From IMG/VR virus record IMGVR_UViG_3300028608_000012, positions 1-64,000 of that record: a DNA stretch of 64,000 bases. One strand, written 5' to 3'. Shown here piece after piece: positions 16,429 to 25,255 of this stretch (position 1 is the stretch's first letter; each line of letters starts with the position of its first letter). Position numbers and translations under genes: made by a program. The stretch is from a virus. Under the pieces are notes generated by a model. It was not told the DNA's origin. It did no database searches and worked only from the letters and a program-made list of their open reading frames with translations.

Positions 16429-17775
16429 TTATTCTTCCACTACGCCGTCAGTCAGCATTTGATACTTCGTCAGCACCAGGATTTTAACCTTACCAACACG
16501 CTTTGCAACGTAGGTCTGGCCGAAGCGTTCAACACGGGTGATACCTTGAGGCGGCAGGCTGATAGGGGTTACCGTTTCAGCAGCAGCCAACAGACCTTCC
16601 ATCTCACGGACGAACTCCATGGTCACACCATTCATCAGATCGAAATCCGTGTCGAGTGGCGAGATCAGGGAATAGTCAGGGAACAACGCCGTGATCTTTT
16701 CCATGCCTTCACGGTTGTTCAGCTTAGCCACAAAGGCACAGTTGAGCGACTTGTAAAGGAAGGGAACTTCCTGCATCGATTTTATGACGTGTGCCGGCGT
16801 CATGTTCGGTGTTAGGTAGCGGTCAACCAGCGCCATCATGGTTTCACGATCGGTGATTGGCGAGTACTGCTTAGCGCCGTTGGTCTTGTTTGTCAGGCCA
16901 TAGCGGTCGAAGTTCGGGATGACGTAGAACTCGAGCGGGTTGAACAGGTCTGGGATCTTCTCTTCCCAACGCGGTCGACCGAACTCGGAGTTGTCGAGGA
17001 TTTCTTGTTGCAGTTGATCGAACAGCTGATCTTCCGCATCCTGACCGTTACCCCACCAGATGAAGGTCCAGCTACCGATGTTTACATTCGGGGTGTTGAT
17101 GAGGTCCACGATTGGGAACTCAAGAACATCACGGTCGGTATAGGGCCATGCACTTTGGTTGTTCAGGGTCTTCAGGCGATCTTCGATAACCTTCGGAGTT
17201 TCCAGCGCCAGCCGAGCAGCAATCTGCTGGTAGTTGGCGTTCATCAGGAAATCCATTTCCCCTAAAGGAAGCGGATGTACTGCGGTGAACTTCACACGTG
17301 GAAACTGATCCTGGAAGTAGGCGTCAGCAAACCAGAGGTAGAACTCTTGTTTCTCGCCACCAGCTACAATGTGATTACCGTGCACAAAGCTCGGGAGCCA
17401 GATCGCATTGTTGGTTGCCATTTCGCCGATGTCGGTAATTTCGATATCGTTCGAGAAGTTGGCTTGCAACAGGGCCAGTGTGTTGGGACGGCTGCTGGTG
17501 ATGTTACCGAGTTTGGCTTGGGCATAAAGCCAGTCACCCATGCCAATTTGGCGTAAGGCAATTGTGGTCGACATCTTGACTTCGACGTTATCCGTAGTCG
17601 TCAGGAAGTTAACCAGTTCGGTAACTGTAGCACCGTCTGTTTTTGTAAAGGTCCCAGGGTCACGTTGGTAACTTCTGGATTTATTAGAAAGCTCTCCCAA
17701 AGGAGCGGCATTCTCTGGATTGTTGTTATAAAGTGGTGATATACTACCGAAAGACAAATACCTTGTAACGCTCAT
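16429..17775 (-). CDS. Probable virion structural protein
   Basis: A 448-residue protein beginning MSVTRYLSFG; this ATG has SD AGAGGTG at correct spacing, while an in-frame GTG three codons upstream overlaps that SD. It is aromatic-rich with an even mix of strand and helix, has no signal peptide or membrane helix, and ends in a basic beta hairpin (RVGKVKILVLTKYQML). No family recognised. Its pairing with the downstream coiled-coil protein suggests a structural two-gene unit. Assignment rests on composition and context. Confidence 0.55.
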   Translation of the reverse strand: MSVTRYLSFGSISPLYNNNPENAAPLGELSNKSRSYQRDPGTFTKTDGATVTELVNFLTTTDNVEVKMSTTIALRQIGMGDWLYAQAKLGNITSSRPNTLALLQANFSNDIEITDIGEMATNNAIWLPSFVHGNHIVAGGEKQEFYLWFADAYFQDQFPRVKFTAVHPLPLGEMDFLMNANYQQIAARLALETPKVIEDRLKTLNNQSAWPYTDRDVLEFPIVDLINTPNVNIGSWTFIWWGNGQDAEDQLFDQLQQEILDNSEFGRPRWEEKIPDLFNPLEFYVIPNFDRYGLTNKTNGAKQYSPITDRETMMALVDRYLTPNMTPAHVIKSMQEVPFLYKSLNCAFVAKLNNREGMEKITALFPDYSLISPLDTDFDLMNGVTMEFVREMEGLLAAAETVTPISLPPQGITRVERFGQTYVAKRVGKVKILVLTKYQMLTDGVVEE

Positions 17776-17805
17776 AACTCTCACCTCTTCAGTAAGGATG
17801 GTCCC

Positions 17806-18258
17806 ATGTTAGCGGTCTTTAGAGAGCTAACCAACAGATCTATAGAATTTGTCCTCTCGTTGACAAAGGGTGAAACGCTTGAAGAGCAATTGACGTCTGC
17901 CTTAAAGACTCTGATCTTCGGGATAACAGTCCTTATGTTTGTGGTGACCAGTCTTGCGATTGCGAACTTCAACATGCGTACTGAACTCGTGGACATGGAG
18001 TCGGGGATATCTAAAGTAAACCTTTTGTTCGATGGGGATAACGGCGGACCTATCAAAGGGTTCATCAGAATCAACGACATGCTGGCAGGTCAGAACGTGG
18101 CCTTAAAGCAAGAAAACATCCTGTTCCTCAAGACCAACACTCGTCTGTTTGAGCAAAACCATTGGTTGCGTTTGCAGTTGCTCCAAACGCTCGACGAGAA
18201 CGAAATCTTGCGTAAAAACAACAAAGCGCTGATTGATCTCGTCCCTCGTAAACGGTGA
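17806..18258 (+). CDS. Membrane-anchored coiled-coil protein
   Basis: A 150-residue protein with a basic/acidic N-terminal segment of about 33 residues, one hydrophobic helix (about residues 36-54, LIFGITVLMFVVTSLAIA), then a long helical region rich in Leu, Asn and Gln (ALKQENILFLKTNTRLFEQNHWL). An N-in topology with an extracytoplasmic coiled coil is the general layout of Rz-type inner-membrane spanins, but also of many other membrane proteins. No small outer-membrane lipoprotein partner was seen nearby. SD AAGGA. A lysis role is only a possibility. Confidence 0.62.
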   Translation: MLAVFRELTNRSIEFVLSLTKGETLEEQLTSALKTLIFGITVLMFVVTSLAIANFNMRTELVDMESGISKVNLLFDGDNGGPIKGFIRINDMLAGQNVALKQENILFLKTNTRLFEQNHWLRLQLLQTLDENEILRKNNKALIDLVPRKR

Positions 18259-18318
18259 TATGTTTCTTCACCCTGGAACCCATTAATGTGTAACTACACC
18301 TCTTAAGGGCACATCACA

Positions 18319-19836
18319 ATGGACGAAATCATTCCGACGGTAAACATGGTCGTTTATCTCATCGCTAATGCCTTAGAACCCAAGGAAGGACGTCGTAAAC
18401 ATCATTACTACTTGGGTGGCCATGGTTATACTTATGATGTCAAGGAAGAAGGCAAAAAGAAACTGGCCAAAGACGTAGCCACCTCAACCGGCTATTACAC
18501 CGGCAACAAACAAAAACCAAACACGGTCGTGGTGGTACAGGATATCGTTAGTCTGACAGTGCCTAATGCGCACAGTTTGATTGACAGCTTGATGAAGGGA
18601 TTCTTGGAGGTTCTTAAAGTAGCAAACGAACGTGGTCAAAAGAACCTGTGGATCATCACTCCCCACAAGGAACTGGAAGCCATCAGTAAGCTGCAAGAGC
18701 CCGCTTGGAAAGTTGTATCGGGTCAAGATGTGAAAGTAGGTAAACACATCCTGACTCCGGAAGAAGTAAAGACTGGTTTGGAAATCTATCAACAGCTGGA
18801 GATTCTTAGAGCCAACAAGGAACGTAAGTTGTTCTTTGATCTTCCAGGGGCTGCTGAAGGCGGTCTGGGTAACCGACTCGCCCACAAGCAGATGGAAATC
18901 GCTGAGATTTCAAGTGTCTGGGGTCATGAGCAGAAGCCTGATGTTTCGGTTATGTCTCGTAAGGAATACGAGAACCCAGAGACAGATTTTAACAAGATGG
19001 TCGATGCCACTCGTTGGTACTTCGAAACCGGTAATCGGTCGAAGTTCTACGATCTGTTGCATGGGTACCGGGTCTACAGTTTCGGTAAAGTAGAACCCGA
19101 CAAGAACTACTACGGCAAAATCACTCCTGACGTCACGTACTCGAAGTTGTACAGCTTGGAACCAATCACGTTGTTGGACAAGATGTATGAGTTTACCGCG
19201 AAGAAGATTGCTAACCCAGACGGGTATCTTTCAGCGGGAACACTTAACAACCTCACGGGCAAAGACGTTGCGCGTATGCTGGACGGGATTCCTGCTGTTA
19301 AGGACAACAACGACCTGGTATCACCTGTTACCAAAGGCAATGGCAAACCGGTACTGATCGAACTGATCTCGCCTGTATTGATGTCGTATCGTATTCGTGA
19401 GTTCTTGGACACCATGGACATCGTGTTGGAATCGTTCCTTAAAAAGGACGAGAGCAATGTTTTTGGTCACACCAAGTTCTATGACATCACGGATCAGATC
19501 TTCGTTAAGGAAGCCAATACCAAGGGTGTTGTCAAGTTGAAGTTACATCCCGAGTTTAACCAACTCAAGACGGCATTCAAGATACCGGTAGAGCACCGCA
19601 ATGCGGTTAAGCCCGTACCGATCATGCTGTCGATTGGTTATGACATTCCAGGGCGTAATGCGTTTAACTCGATTGATGATCCTGATGTAGAAGTGTGGGT
19701 GGCTGTTGATACCCGTAACGAGCAAGGTATGCGTTACTGCACGCTGGTGAAGACTAAGGACTTCATCTACGTGCACACTGCGGCAGGGGCAAATCTTCGT
19801 GTGTTGTCAGAAGCAGAGCTGGGTAGAAAGTCATAA
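18319..19836 (+). CDS. Large hypothetical core protein
   Basis: A 505-residue, Lys-rich soluble protein. Residues 1-160 show alternating strands and helices (MVVYLIANAL, HHYYLGGHGYTYDV, NTVVVVQDIVSL, NLWIITPHKELEAI), a pattern loosely like an RNase H or nuclease fold, but the catalytic acidic residues expected of RNase H are not evident, so no enzyme is claimed. The remainder includes a helical middle and a C-terminal beta-rich part (VEVWVAVDTRNEQGMRYCTLV). It is followed by a bidirectional terminator and precedes the RecA-like gene region. Function unknown. Confidence 0.7.
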   Translation: MDEIIPTVNMVVYLIANALEPKEGRRKHHYYLGGHGYTYDVKEEGKKKLAKDVATSTGYYTGNKQKPNTVVVVQDIVSLTVPNAHSLIDSLMKGFLEVLKVANERGQKNLWIITPHKELEAISKLQEPAWKVVSGQDVKVGKHILTPEEVKTGLEIYQQLEILRANKERKLFFDLPGAAEGGLGNRLAHKQMEIAEISSVWGHEQKPDVSVMSRKEYENPETDFNKMVDATRWYFETGNRSKFYDLLHGYRVYSFGKVEPDKNYYGKITPDVTYSKLYSLEPITLLDKMYEFTAKKIANPDGYLSAGTLNNLTGKDVARMLDGIPAVKDNNDLVSPVTKGNGKPVLIELISPVLMSYRIREFLDTMDIVLESFLKKDESNVFGHTKFYDITDQIFVKEANTKGVVKLKLHPEFNQLKTAFKIPVEHRNAVKPVPIMLSIGYDIPGRNAFNSIDDPDVEVWVAVDTRNEQGMRYCTLVKTKDFIYVHTAAGANLRVLSEAELGRKS

Positions 19837-19845
19837 GCAATTATA

Positions 19846-19881
19846 CTAACTACAGGAGCCCCGTAAGGCTCCTGTAGTTAG
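19846..19881. terminator. Bidirectional terminator hairpin
   Basis: A 15-bp perfect stem (19846-19860 with 19867-19881) and a 6-base loop between converging genes ending at 19836 and 19897. Confidence 0.82.
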
Positions 19882-19896
19882 GTTTATGGCTGCTTG

Positions 19897-20718
19897 TTAC
19901 TTCAGGTCGGCCAACGTCTTGACTTGTTCGTTGAACACCGCTGTGAGGTCGTTCAGGAGCACCAGGACTGCACCCGACAGGTTCACCAGACCAACAAACT
20001 TGTTGACGATGGTTTCGATGTCGTCGATACCCTGTTCACCGATCACCAGTTCGTTCGACTGGATCTTGTGTACCAGCAGTTGACCGAGTTCGTAAACGTT
20101 GGTCAGCTCTTTGGCCAGCAGTTCAACGTCACGCGCCCCCAGAGTCTGCACGGTGTTGTTGAAGGTATCAACGCAGGCGAAGAACTCGTCCCAGTTGAAA
20201 TACACCTGGCCGATGGAGAACTTCAGTTTACGGCTACCGCTAGGCAGTTGACGCACGAAGTTTTCGGTCTTGCTCAGTGCGGTATCGAAGTCACGAATGC
20301 TCCAGTTGAAGCTGCGGTCGATACGGCCGTTACGAATGACTTGCTTCAGCCAATCATATAGTCTCGACGCCTCGGTTTTCAAACTGCACACGATGTAGAT
20401 GCCATCGGTTACAGCTTTGGTGTGTGCCATCATGTTACCCATGCCAGCTGCGAAGCCTTCTGGGGTCAGGATTTCAACACCGGTGTTCTTAACGTACAAC
20501 ACTTTGTTGCCGACGAGGTTGTGTTTTGCAGCTGAGGCATCCACTTTGTGGATAGAGCGGCTCAGCACCGCCATGCGGCTGTCGATCGAGGTAGTGAACT
20601 CTTTAAAGAACAGCTTAAAGTTTTCACCGATGCTCAGAGCTTCGAAGCCCTGAACAGTAAATGGCTCTGGCTTTTGGACCAGTGCCAGGTAGTTTGGAGT
20701 ATCGGTAGATTGTTCCAT
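19897..20718 (-). CDS. Possible internal virion protein
   Basis: A 273-residue protein starting MEQSTDTPNY; the ATG at 20718 has SD AGAGG eight bases upstream, whereas a longer in-frame start at 20799 lacks one. Near residue 26 is QGFEALSIGENFKLFFKEF, in which GFE would fit the Gly/Ser/Ala-x-Glu cleavage rule of phiKZ-type head proteases, followed by an aromatic segment. The rest is largely helical. By analogy with the 330-residue protein at 10119 it could be an internal head protein, but the motif is short and could be chance. Confidence 0.58.
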   Translation of the reverse strand: MEQSTDTPNYLALVQKPEPFTVQGFEALSIGENFKLFFKEFTTSIDSRMAVLSRSIHKVDASAAKHNLVGNKVLYVKNTGVEILTPEGFAAGMGNMMAHTKAVTDGIYIVCSLKTEASRLYDWLKQVIRNGRIDRSFNWSIRDFDTALSKTENFVRQLPSGSRKLKFSIGQVYFNWDEFFACVDTFNNTVQTLGARDVELLAKELTNVYELGQLLVHKIQSNELVIGEQGIDDIETIVNKFVGLVNLSGAVLVLLNDLTAVFNEQVKTLADLK

Positions 20719-20820
20719 TACTGACCTCTGTATTGATATAGTTTGGGGGAGGGCAGTTGCCCAGTAATAATTGGGCGGGTGGCCCTGGATTGAATTCATA
20801 AAATTATCAGGAAGGTAGCA

Positions 20821-22314
20821 ATGTCGAGTACAAGTCCGTTTTCTTTTGTTGAATCGATCAAGTCATCTGATTCGGTGATTCCAGCTTATAACGTATCGCC
20901 GATTAACGACATGGTTAACGGCGAGCACGTGATCGGCCCAGGCGGCGTTACTTACCTTAACGGCGGCGCCTGTCGTAACAACGCGGTGTGTGGCGGTAAC
21001 AACACGCAGAAGACCGGTGAAGCCGCGCTGCAAATCGTACGCATGTTGTTCCGTATCCCGACGTCGGTTGCTTTCGTCATGGATATCGAGGCCACGTTGT
21101 CGGTTAAGCGTATGGCAGACATGTATGACCGGGAATGTGGGATTCCGGGCTACTTCAACGAACACGTTCTCAACAAGCGCTTCTTCTACTTCAACCGTAA
21201 CGACCATAAAGCTAACCCTTTCGGCCGTCATGATCCGAAGGCAGAGATCGCTGGCGTTGATGGTACTTGGGTGCATAACTTCTTCAAAGACCTGAACGTC
21301 AAGGTTAAAGAAGACATCAAGGCCAAGAAAGACATTTACATCACCACGCCGTACCTCGGTAACGATGGCTTGCCAATCAAGCTGATCACTCCGATCATTA
21401 CCTTTGTGGACTCGATCTCCGAGATGCACTTCCACAAGGTATCGGCACACTTCCAAGACGGCGACGTCGACGAGGGTGGCGAGAAGCGTACCCGTGACAT
21501 GGCCATCGGCAACATGAAGCGCATCGTCTATGAAGACGCTGACGTACTCGGTGGCGAAGTCGGCTGTGTGCAGTTCTGGACCGCTCAGGTTGTTGACACC
21601 ATCAACATGTCCGGTCGCCCCCAGGAAAAGGAATCGGTCTTCATCCGTCCTGGTAAGAAACTCAAGGGGCCGAAGTCTCTGATGCGTATCCCGCAAGTAG
21701 GCTGGGAGATCATCAAAGGTTCCGCTCTGAAAAACGGCCAGGAATGGCTATACCCTAACCCTTATGGACGCGACATTGTTCTCGATGCAGACGCTAAAGA
21801 AAACCCAGACCTTTTGTTTTACCCATTTACTGCCTATCGTAACAAGAGTGGCTCTAGTGGTGGCAGTTTCTTCTTTATTGGTTCCCAAAGTCTAGGGATT
21901 CAAGAAGGCTTGACCATGTATCATGCTATGAAAACCAACGGCATGTTCGGTCTTGAAGGCTCGGCGATCAGCCACGCCTGCGTTCTGTACCCGGAATGTA
22001 AACTGGGACGTACCACCATCTGGGAGAAGACTCTCACCGATGCCAAGTTGGAACGCGCCCTGACCATCTGCTACCAGATGCTGCACATGCAGTCCTTCTG
22101 GCTGGATACACCGAAGCGTTACCGCATCACCCCTCAAGAACTGTACACCAAGATCAAGGAGCAGGGGATCAGTTGGGACGACATTCTGGAAAACACCGTG
22201 TACTACTGGCACACGAACCCAGAGATCAAGAAGCACACCGTCTCCACCATGGAGCTGTTGAAGATCGCCATCGGCGAACGTAAGCCGTACTGGCTGGAAG
22301 CTGCTAAGAAATAA
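20821..22314 (+). CDS. RecA/UvsX-like P-loop ATPase
   Basis: A 497-residue protein. Residues 58-65 (GGNNTQKT) occupy the place of a Walker A loop, with Gln where the second glycine of GxxxxGK[ST] is usual, preceded by a predicted strand and followed by a helix (GEAALQIVRMLF). ITFVDSISEM at 193-202 matches the Walker B strand of RecA-family proteins, with Asp197. A conserved FVMDIEATL strand lies between. phiKZ-like phages encode a RecA/UvsX-like protein with this layout. The likely role is homologous recombination or replication restart. SD AGGAAGG. Followed in the same direction by three unknown genes and the RNA polymerase beta C-terminal gene. Confidence 0.7.
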   Translation: MSSTSPFSFVESIKSSDSVIPAYNVSPINDMVNGEHVIGPGGVTYLNGGACRNNAVCGGNNTQKTGEAALQIVRMLFRIPTSVAFVMDIEATLSVKRMADMYDRECGIPGYFNEHVLNKRFFYFNRNDHKANPFGRHDPKAEIAGVDGTWVHNFFKDLNVKVKEDIKAKKDIYITTPYLGNDGLPIKLITPIITFVDSISEMHFHKVSAHFQDGDVDEGGEKRTRDMAIGNMKRIVYEDADVLGGEVGCVQFWTAQVVDTINMSGRPQEKESVFIRPGKKLKGPKSLMRIPQVGWEIIKGSALKNGQEWLYPNPYGRDIVLDADAKENPDLLFYPFTAYRNKSGSSGGSFFFIGSQSLGIQEGLTMYHAMKTNGMFGLEGSAISHACVLYPECKLGRTTIWEKTLTDAKLERALTICYQMLHMQSFWLDTPKRYRITPQELYTKIKEQGISWDDILENTVYYWHTNPEIKKHTVSTMELLKIAIGERKPYWLEAAKK

Positions 22315-22329
22315 GCAGCATTTGTATAG

Positions 22330-22354
22330 GGGACCCAAACCATCGGGTCCCTTT
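22330..22354 (+). terminator. Intercistronic hairpin
   Basis: A 7-bp stem GGGACCC with GGGTCCC (22330-22336 and 22345-22351) followed by TTT. It may attenuate transcription between the RecA-like gene and the downstream cluster. Confidence 0.55.
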
Positions 22355-22376
22355 CACTATTAGGGGAATGCAGGCA

Positions 22377-22751
22377 ATGGACAATACCGAACAATGTGGA
22401 AACGTCGTGTTAGTGGTTGCCGACAGTAATTTTATCAACCTCTGTGCAGACCCTTTCGCTTATATGGCTCGCTTAAAGGCCAAGCTGTCTGAACGCTCTG
22501 CCCAAGGCCTTACCATGTTCACTGTTTCTGGTAAGTTCGGCGTGGGCAACATCGACGACACCATCGGGGTGATTCCGGTCGATGACAAGAACAAAACGGT
22601 GTTTGGTCAAACGCTGGAAAACGTCACCATGCTGTTCGACCAACTGGTCACGATCACCATCACTCAAAACGATCCCTTCCTCTCGATGGCATGTGAGGTG
22701 GTGACCAACGCCAACAAGCCTTATACCAAGTACGGTTATCAGAGGAAGTAA
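22377..22751 (+). CDS. Hypothetical small protein
   Basis: A 124-residue protein starting MDNTEQCGNVVLVVAD; the SD AGGGGA is nine bases from this ATG and too close to an in-frame ATG three codons upstream. It has strand-helix alternation with a Gly-rich segment (SGKFGVGNIDDTIGVI). No recognised motif. It sits between the RecA-like gene and the beta C-terminal fragment and is separated by only two bases from the latter, so is probably co-expressed with it. Confidence 0.62.
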   Translation: MDNTEQCGNVVLVVADSNFINLCADPFAYMARLKAKLSERSAQGLTMFTVSGKFGVGNIDDTIGVIPVDDKNKTVFGQTLENVTMLFDQLVTITITQNDPFLSMACEVVTNANKPYTKYGYQRK

Positions 22752-22753
22752 TC

Positions 22754-23434
22754 ATGGCGAAGAACCGTAAAGGTTTTGAAGACTTTATCCTGACCTTTAT
22801 GGGTAAAGTTACGAAGGGTGGAGGCAACCGGATCATTTATGAACGGTTGTTCAAAGCCATGAATGACAAACAGTTTGAAGAGTTCATGGTCAAACTGGAA
22901 GAGATTGAAGTGCTGGCCATCTGGGGCAGTAACAACGATCCGAATGAAATGATCGACTGGGAGAACCTCAAGAAGCTCGCAAAGGAGTATGGGGTCTCCC
23001 TGGAACAAAAGCTCGTGATCTACGACGAGGAGACGGGCATCAAGTCGATGACTCCGTACACCGCGATTGTGGGTACCGATGTGCTGCGTAAGCAACGTCA
23101 GATGTGGGTAAAAAAGTTCTCCGCTGCCAAAGACGACACAGCCATCGACGACCTTACAGGGCAGGTCATGGGTGACAGCCGTTCGACTGGTATCAGCCAA
23201 CCCGAGATTACCGTGTTGCGTAACCTTGGGTTGACCACGATGGCCAACGAACTGTACAACGTCAAGGGTGGTGATCAGCAAGCTCTGCGTGCGTACAAGA
23301 ACGATATCCTCACTACGGGTAAAACCAACACCAACTCCAGCTTGGCTCGGGGTGATATTGCCAAGGTGTTGAAAACCGCACACTATCTGTTGCGGGCTCG
23401 TGGTATCGACAACAACATGAATAGCAGGGCGTAA
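22754..23434 (+). CDS. RNA polymerase beta subunit, C-terminal fragment
   Basis: A 226-residue protein. Residues about 85-185 follow the C-terminal part of bacterial RpoB in order: KLVIYDEETG (like RLYDGRTGE), a helix with VLRKQRQMWVKKFSA (like the segment before LVTQQPLGG), LTGQVMGDSR (like QQPLGGKAQ), ISQPEITVLRNLGLTTMANELYNVKGGD (like [27 protein letters not shown]). The known phiKZ polymerases are split into several genes, and a beta C-terminal piece near the RecA-like gene fits phiKZ gp149 as I recall it. It must associate with the large beta piece at 39456, which stops short of this region. Residues 1-80 are a helical domain without clear counterpart. Confidence 0.78.
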   Translation: MAKNRKGFEDFILTFMGKVTKGGGNRIIYERLFKAMNDKQFEEFMVKLEEIEVLAIWGSNNDPNEMIDWENLKKLAKEYGVSLEQKLVIYDEETGIKSMTPYTAIVGTDVLRKQRQMWVKKFSAAKDDTAIDDLTGQVMGDSRSTGISQPEITVLRNLGLTTMANELYNVKGGDQQALRAYKNDILTTGKTNTNSSLARGDIAKVLKTAHYLLRARGIDNNMNSRA

Positions 23435-23436
23435 GT

Positions 23437-23868
23437 ATGGATGACATGAATGACCTGTTGCACCTTAAAGCGGTGATCAACAACGCCCTGATTGACCTCC
23501 AGGCTGATACACGCCCTGATCTGAAGATTCCCCTGTCCGGTATCTTCCTGACTCCGCTGATTCGCTTTGGCGAGGGCTACGACGTCTTTAACCGTGGCAT
23601 TGGTATGTCTGGTGCGGCGTATGACAGCTGGATCAACTACCAGATGCAGGTACTGACGGATCTGGGTGTGGCTCGTGAGAAGCTGATCGATAACTTCGAG
23701 AAGCTACTGGATAGCGTGATCGGCGGTACACCTGGCGGTGAAGTGGCTCAGCGGCATGACGACCATAAGGCGTTGTCTTACCTCGTGTTGTTGGCCACTC
23801 GTGTCTACGGCGATGCCATGCGTCTTGCGGTGGAGCCTGAGCCTGAGAAGAAGGAAGATAAGAAATGA
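23437..23868 (+). CDS. Hypothetical helical protein
   Basis: A 143-residue acidic protein, mostly helical (DMNDLLHLKAVINNALIDL), ending in a charged PEPEKKEDKK tail. It begins two bases after the beta C-terminal gene and overlaps the next gene by four bases (ATGA), so the three are translationally coupled. No family recognised. A polymerase-associated or structural role is possible from context only. Confidence 0.62.
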   Translation: MDDMNDLLHLKAVINNALIDLQADTRPDLKIPLSGIFLTPLIRFGEGYDVFNRGIGMSGAAYDSWINYQMQVLTDLGVAREKLIDNFEKLLDSVIGGTPGGEVAQRHDDHKALSYLVLLATRVYGDAMRLAVEPEPEKKEDKK

Positions 23869-24602
23869 ACAAGGTCCTGGAAATCTATACGGAGATCGAT
23901 TGCATCTATGATCCCCGTCGTGGGTTGCTCAGTCTGTTGATGACTCCTGACATCACGGATGACGCTGAACGCGTAAAGCAGGGCAATGCTCTCTGGGACC
24001 TGCACGTTGCTGACAACTACAAGGAACGTCAAATCGACTACTTCAACTACCCGTTCTTCAACATCGATCGGGTCAAGTATGAAGCGGCTTGGAAGAAGCG
24101 TTCCATCAGCGACTGGCTTATGTACTACCCGTCTAACTTCTACAATGACTTCATCCGCACTGTGGTGGAGCTGGAGCAGTTGGACGAGAAACCTGTGGCG
24201 ATCAAGACGGTTAACCTGAACGTTAACACCTTTCCGTATGACTTTGATCAGGCGATGCTGGATGACTTTGTCCTTCATTGCAAAGCTGCGTTCAAAGGAC
24301 TGGTGACAGTCAAGACGTTTAAGAGTGATCCGGCTAAAATGGATTCCTTGTACTACAAGCAATTCCGTTATGTATTCAAATACGATTCGCTGATTGGCGA
24401 AGACTCCAGGCTGTTGATTGAATCCCTGGGTAAGAATCCAATCCCGAATACGGCGTTTGTAGTACCTGACATCCTGGCACAGAAGCTCGACACCTTTACT
24501 GGTAGTGTTTCTGACTTGATCTTCAGCATGAGCATGTCGTTGGGTACAGCGATTACCCTGGTTCCAATCAAGCACCGGTTCTTCGATTACGCAGAAGCAT
24601 AA
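23865..24602 (+). CDS. Hypothetical core protein
   Basis: A 245-residue protein starting within the stop of the preceding gene (ATGA overlap), SD AAGGAAG. Tyr/Phe-rich first half (NYPFFNIDRVKYEAAW, DWLMYYPSNFYNDF), no signal peptide and no long hydrophobic helix. The operon ends after it at a strong hairpin. Function unknown; its linkage to the RNA polymerase fragment is the only clue. Confidence 0.65.
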   Translation: MNKVLEIYTEIDCIYDPRRGLLSLLMTPDITDDAERVKQGNALWDLHVADNYKERQIDYFNYPFFNIDRVKYEAAWKKRSISDWLMYYPSNFYNDFIRTVVELEQLDEKPVAIKTVNLNVNTFPYDFDQAMLDDFVLHCKAAFKGLVTVKTFKSDPAKMDSLYYKQFRYVFKYDSLIGEDSRLLIESLGKNPIPNTAFVVPDILAQKLDTFTGSVSDLIFSMSMSLGTAITLVPIKHRFFDYAEA

Positions 24603-24614
24603 ACGTCCCGTTAC

Positions 24615-24648
24615 TAGAGTGGAGGCATTGCCTCCACTCTAGCTTTAT
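24615..24648. terminator. Bidirectional terminator hairpin
   Basis: A 13-bp perfect stem (24615-24627 with 24631-24643), 3-base loop, followed by CTTTA, between converging genes. Confidence 0.8.
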
Positions 24649-24660
24649 GCTCGGTTATTT

Positions 24661-25203
24661 TTAAACGGGGTTACCATCTATGTCGACCAAAGAGTTACCC
24701 TGTACGAGTTCTTCTGGCTTGATCGGGGCGATGTCTTTGGCAGCATCCAGCAGGGACTTATTAGGGTCCAGCAAGAACCGCGTCATGTCGAATACCGGCA
24801 GAGATACCGCACCACTGCTGATGGTCTTCATAGCTTCCAGCATTTCGTTGAAAGCCAGTACGTTGGTTTCGCCTTCTTTCTTTTTGGCTTTTTCCTTACG
24901 GTTATCCCGTACGGTTTTTTCCATGTGCCCGATCAGTGAGCTGACACCTTCCAGAAGAGATGCACTGGACGGCTTAGCCAAATACTGCTGCATCGCGTAG
25001 TTCAACAGCAGGGCCCGGTTTTGCTGGATCGCTTCTACCAGTTTATTCTGGTCTTCGTCTTCCAGGTCCAGGACCAACGCCTTGCGCAATGCTTGCATCG
25101 CTGCGGCGGCTTCTTCATCCTCGGTCCGGTGCTTCTTATCCAGATCCGAGAGCTTGTCTGCGAATGGGGAAAGCTCTTTTACTGGCTGTTCGGTAGTGTC
25201 CAT
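24661..25203 (-). CDS. Hypothetical helical acidic protein
   Basis: A 180-residue protein, mostly helical and rich in Glu, Ala, Lys and Leu (EDEEAAAAMQALRKALVLDLEDEDQNKLVEAI), with a Lys-rich stretch near residue 105 (RKEKAKKKEG). No catalytic motif. The 5' region has no good SD; the AT-rich leader overlaps the divergent TATATTAC promoter on the other strand. Size and composition would be compatible with a scaffold or terminase-associated protein, but nothing specific supports this. Confidence 0.6.
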   Translation of the reverse strand: MDTTEQPVKELSPFADKLSDLDKKHRTEDEEAAAAMQALRKALVLDLEDEDQNKLVEAIQQNRALLLNYAMQQYLAKPSSASLLEGVSSLIGHMEKTVRDNRKEKAKKKEGETNVLAFNEMLEAMKTISSGAVSLPVFDMTRFLLDPNKSLLDAAKDIAPIKPEELVQGNSLVDIDGNPV

Positions 25204-25216
25204 AAATTTATAAACC

Positions 25217-25224
25217 TATATTAC
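25217..25224 (+). promoter_or_regulatory. Early promoter core TATATTAC
   Basis: An exact octamer, preceded by AAACC, in the divergent gap and 31 bases before the ATG at 25256. Unlike the copies at 8622, 49131 and 53706, no leader hairpin follows. Confidence 0.72.
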
Positions 25225-25255
25225 TAGATTGAGAGAGCAGTAGGAGCATGGTTTC

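Noticed and set aside
20719-20799. A longer N-terminus for the gene at 19897-20718
   Set aside because: No SD at the upstream start, whereas AGAGG precedes the ATG at 20718.
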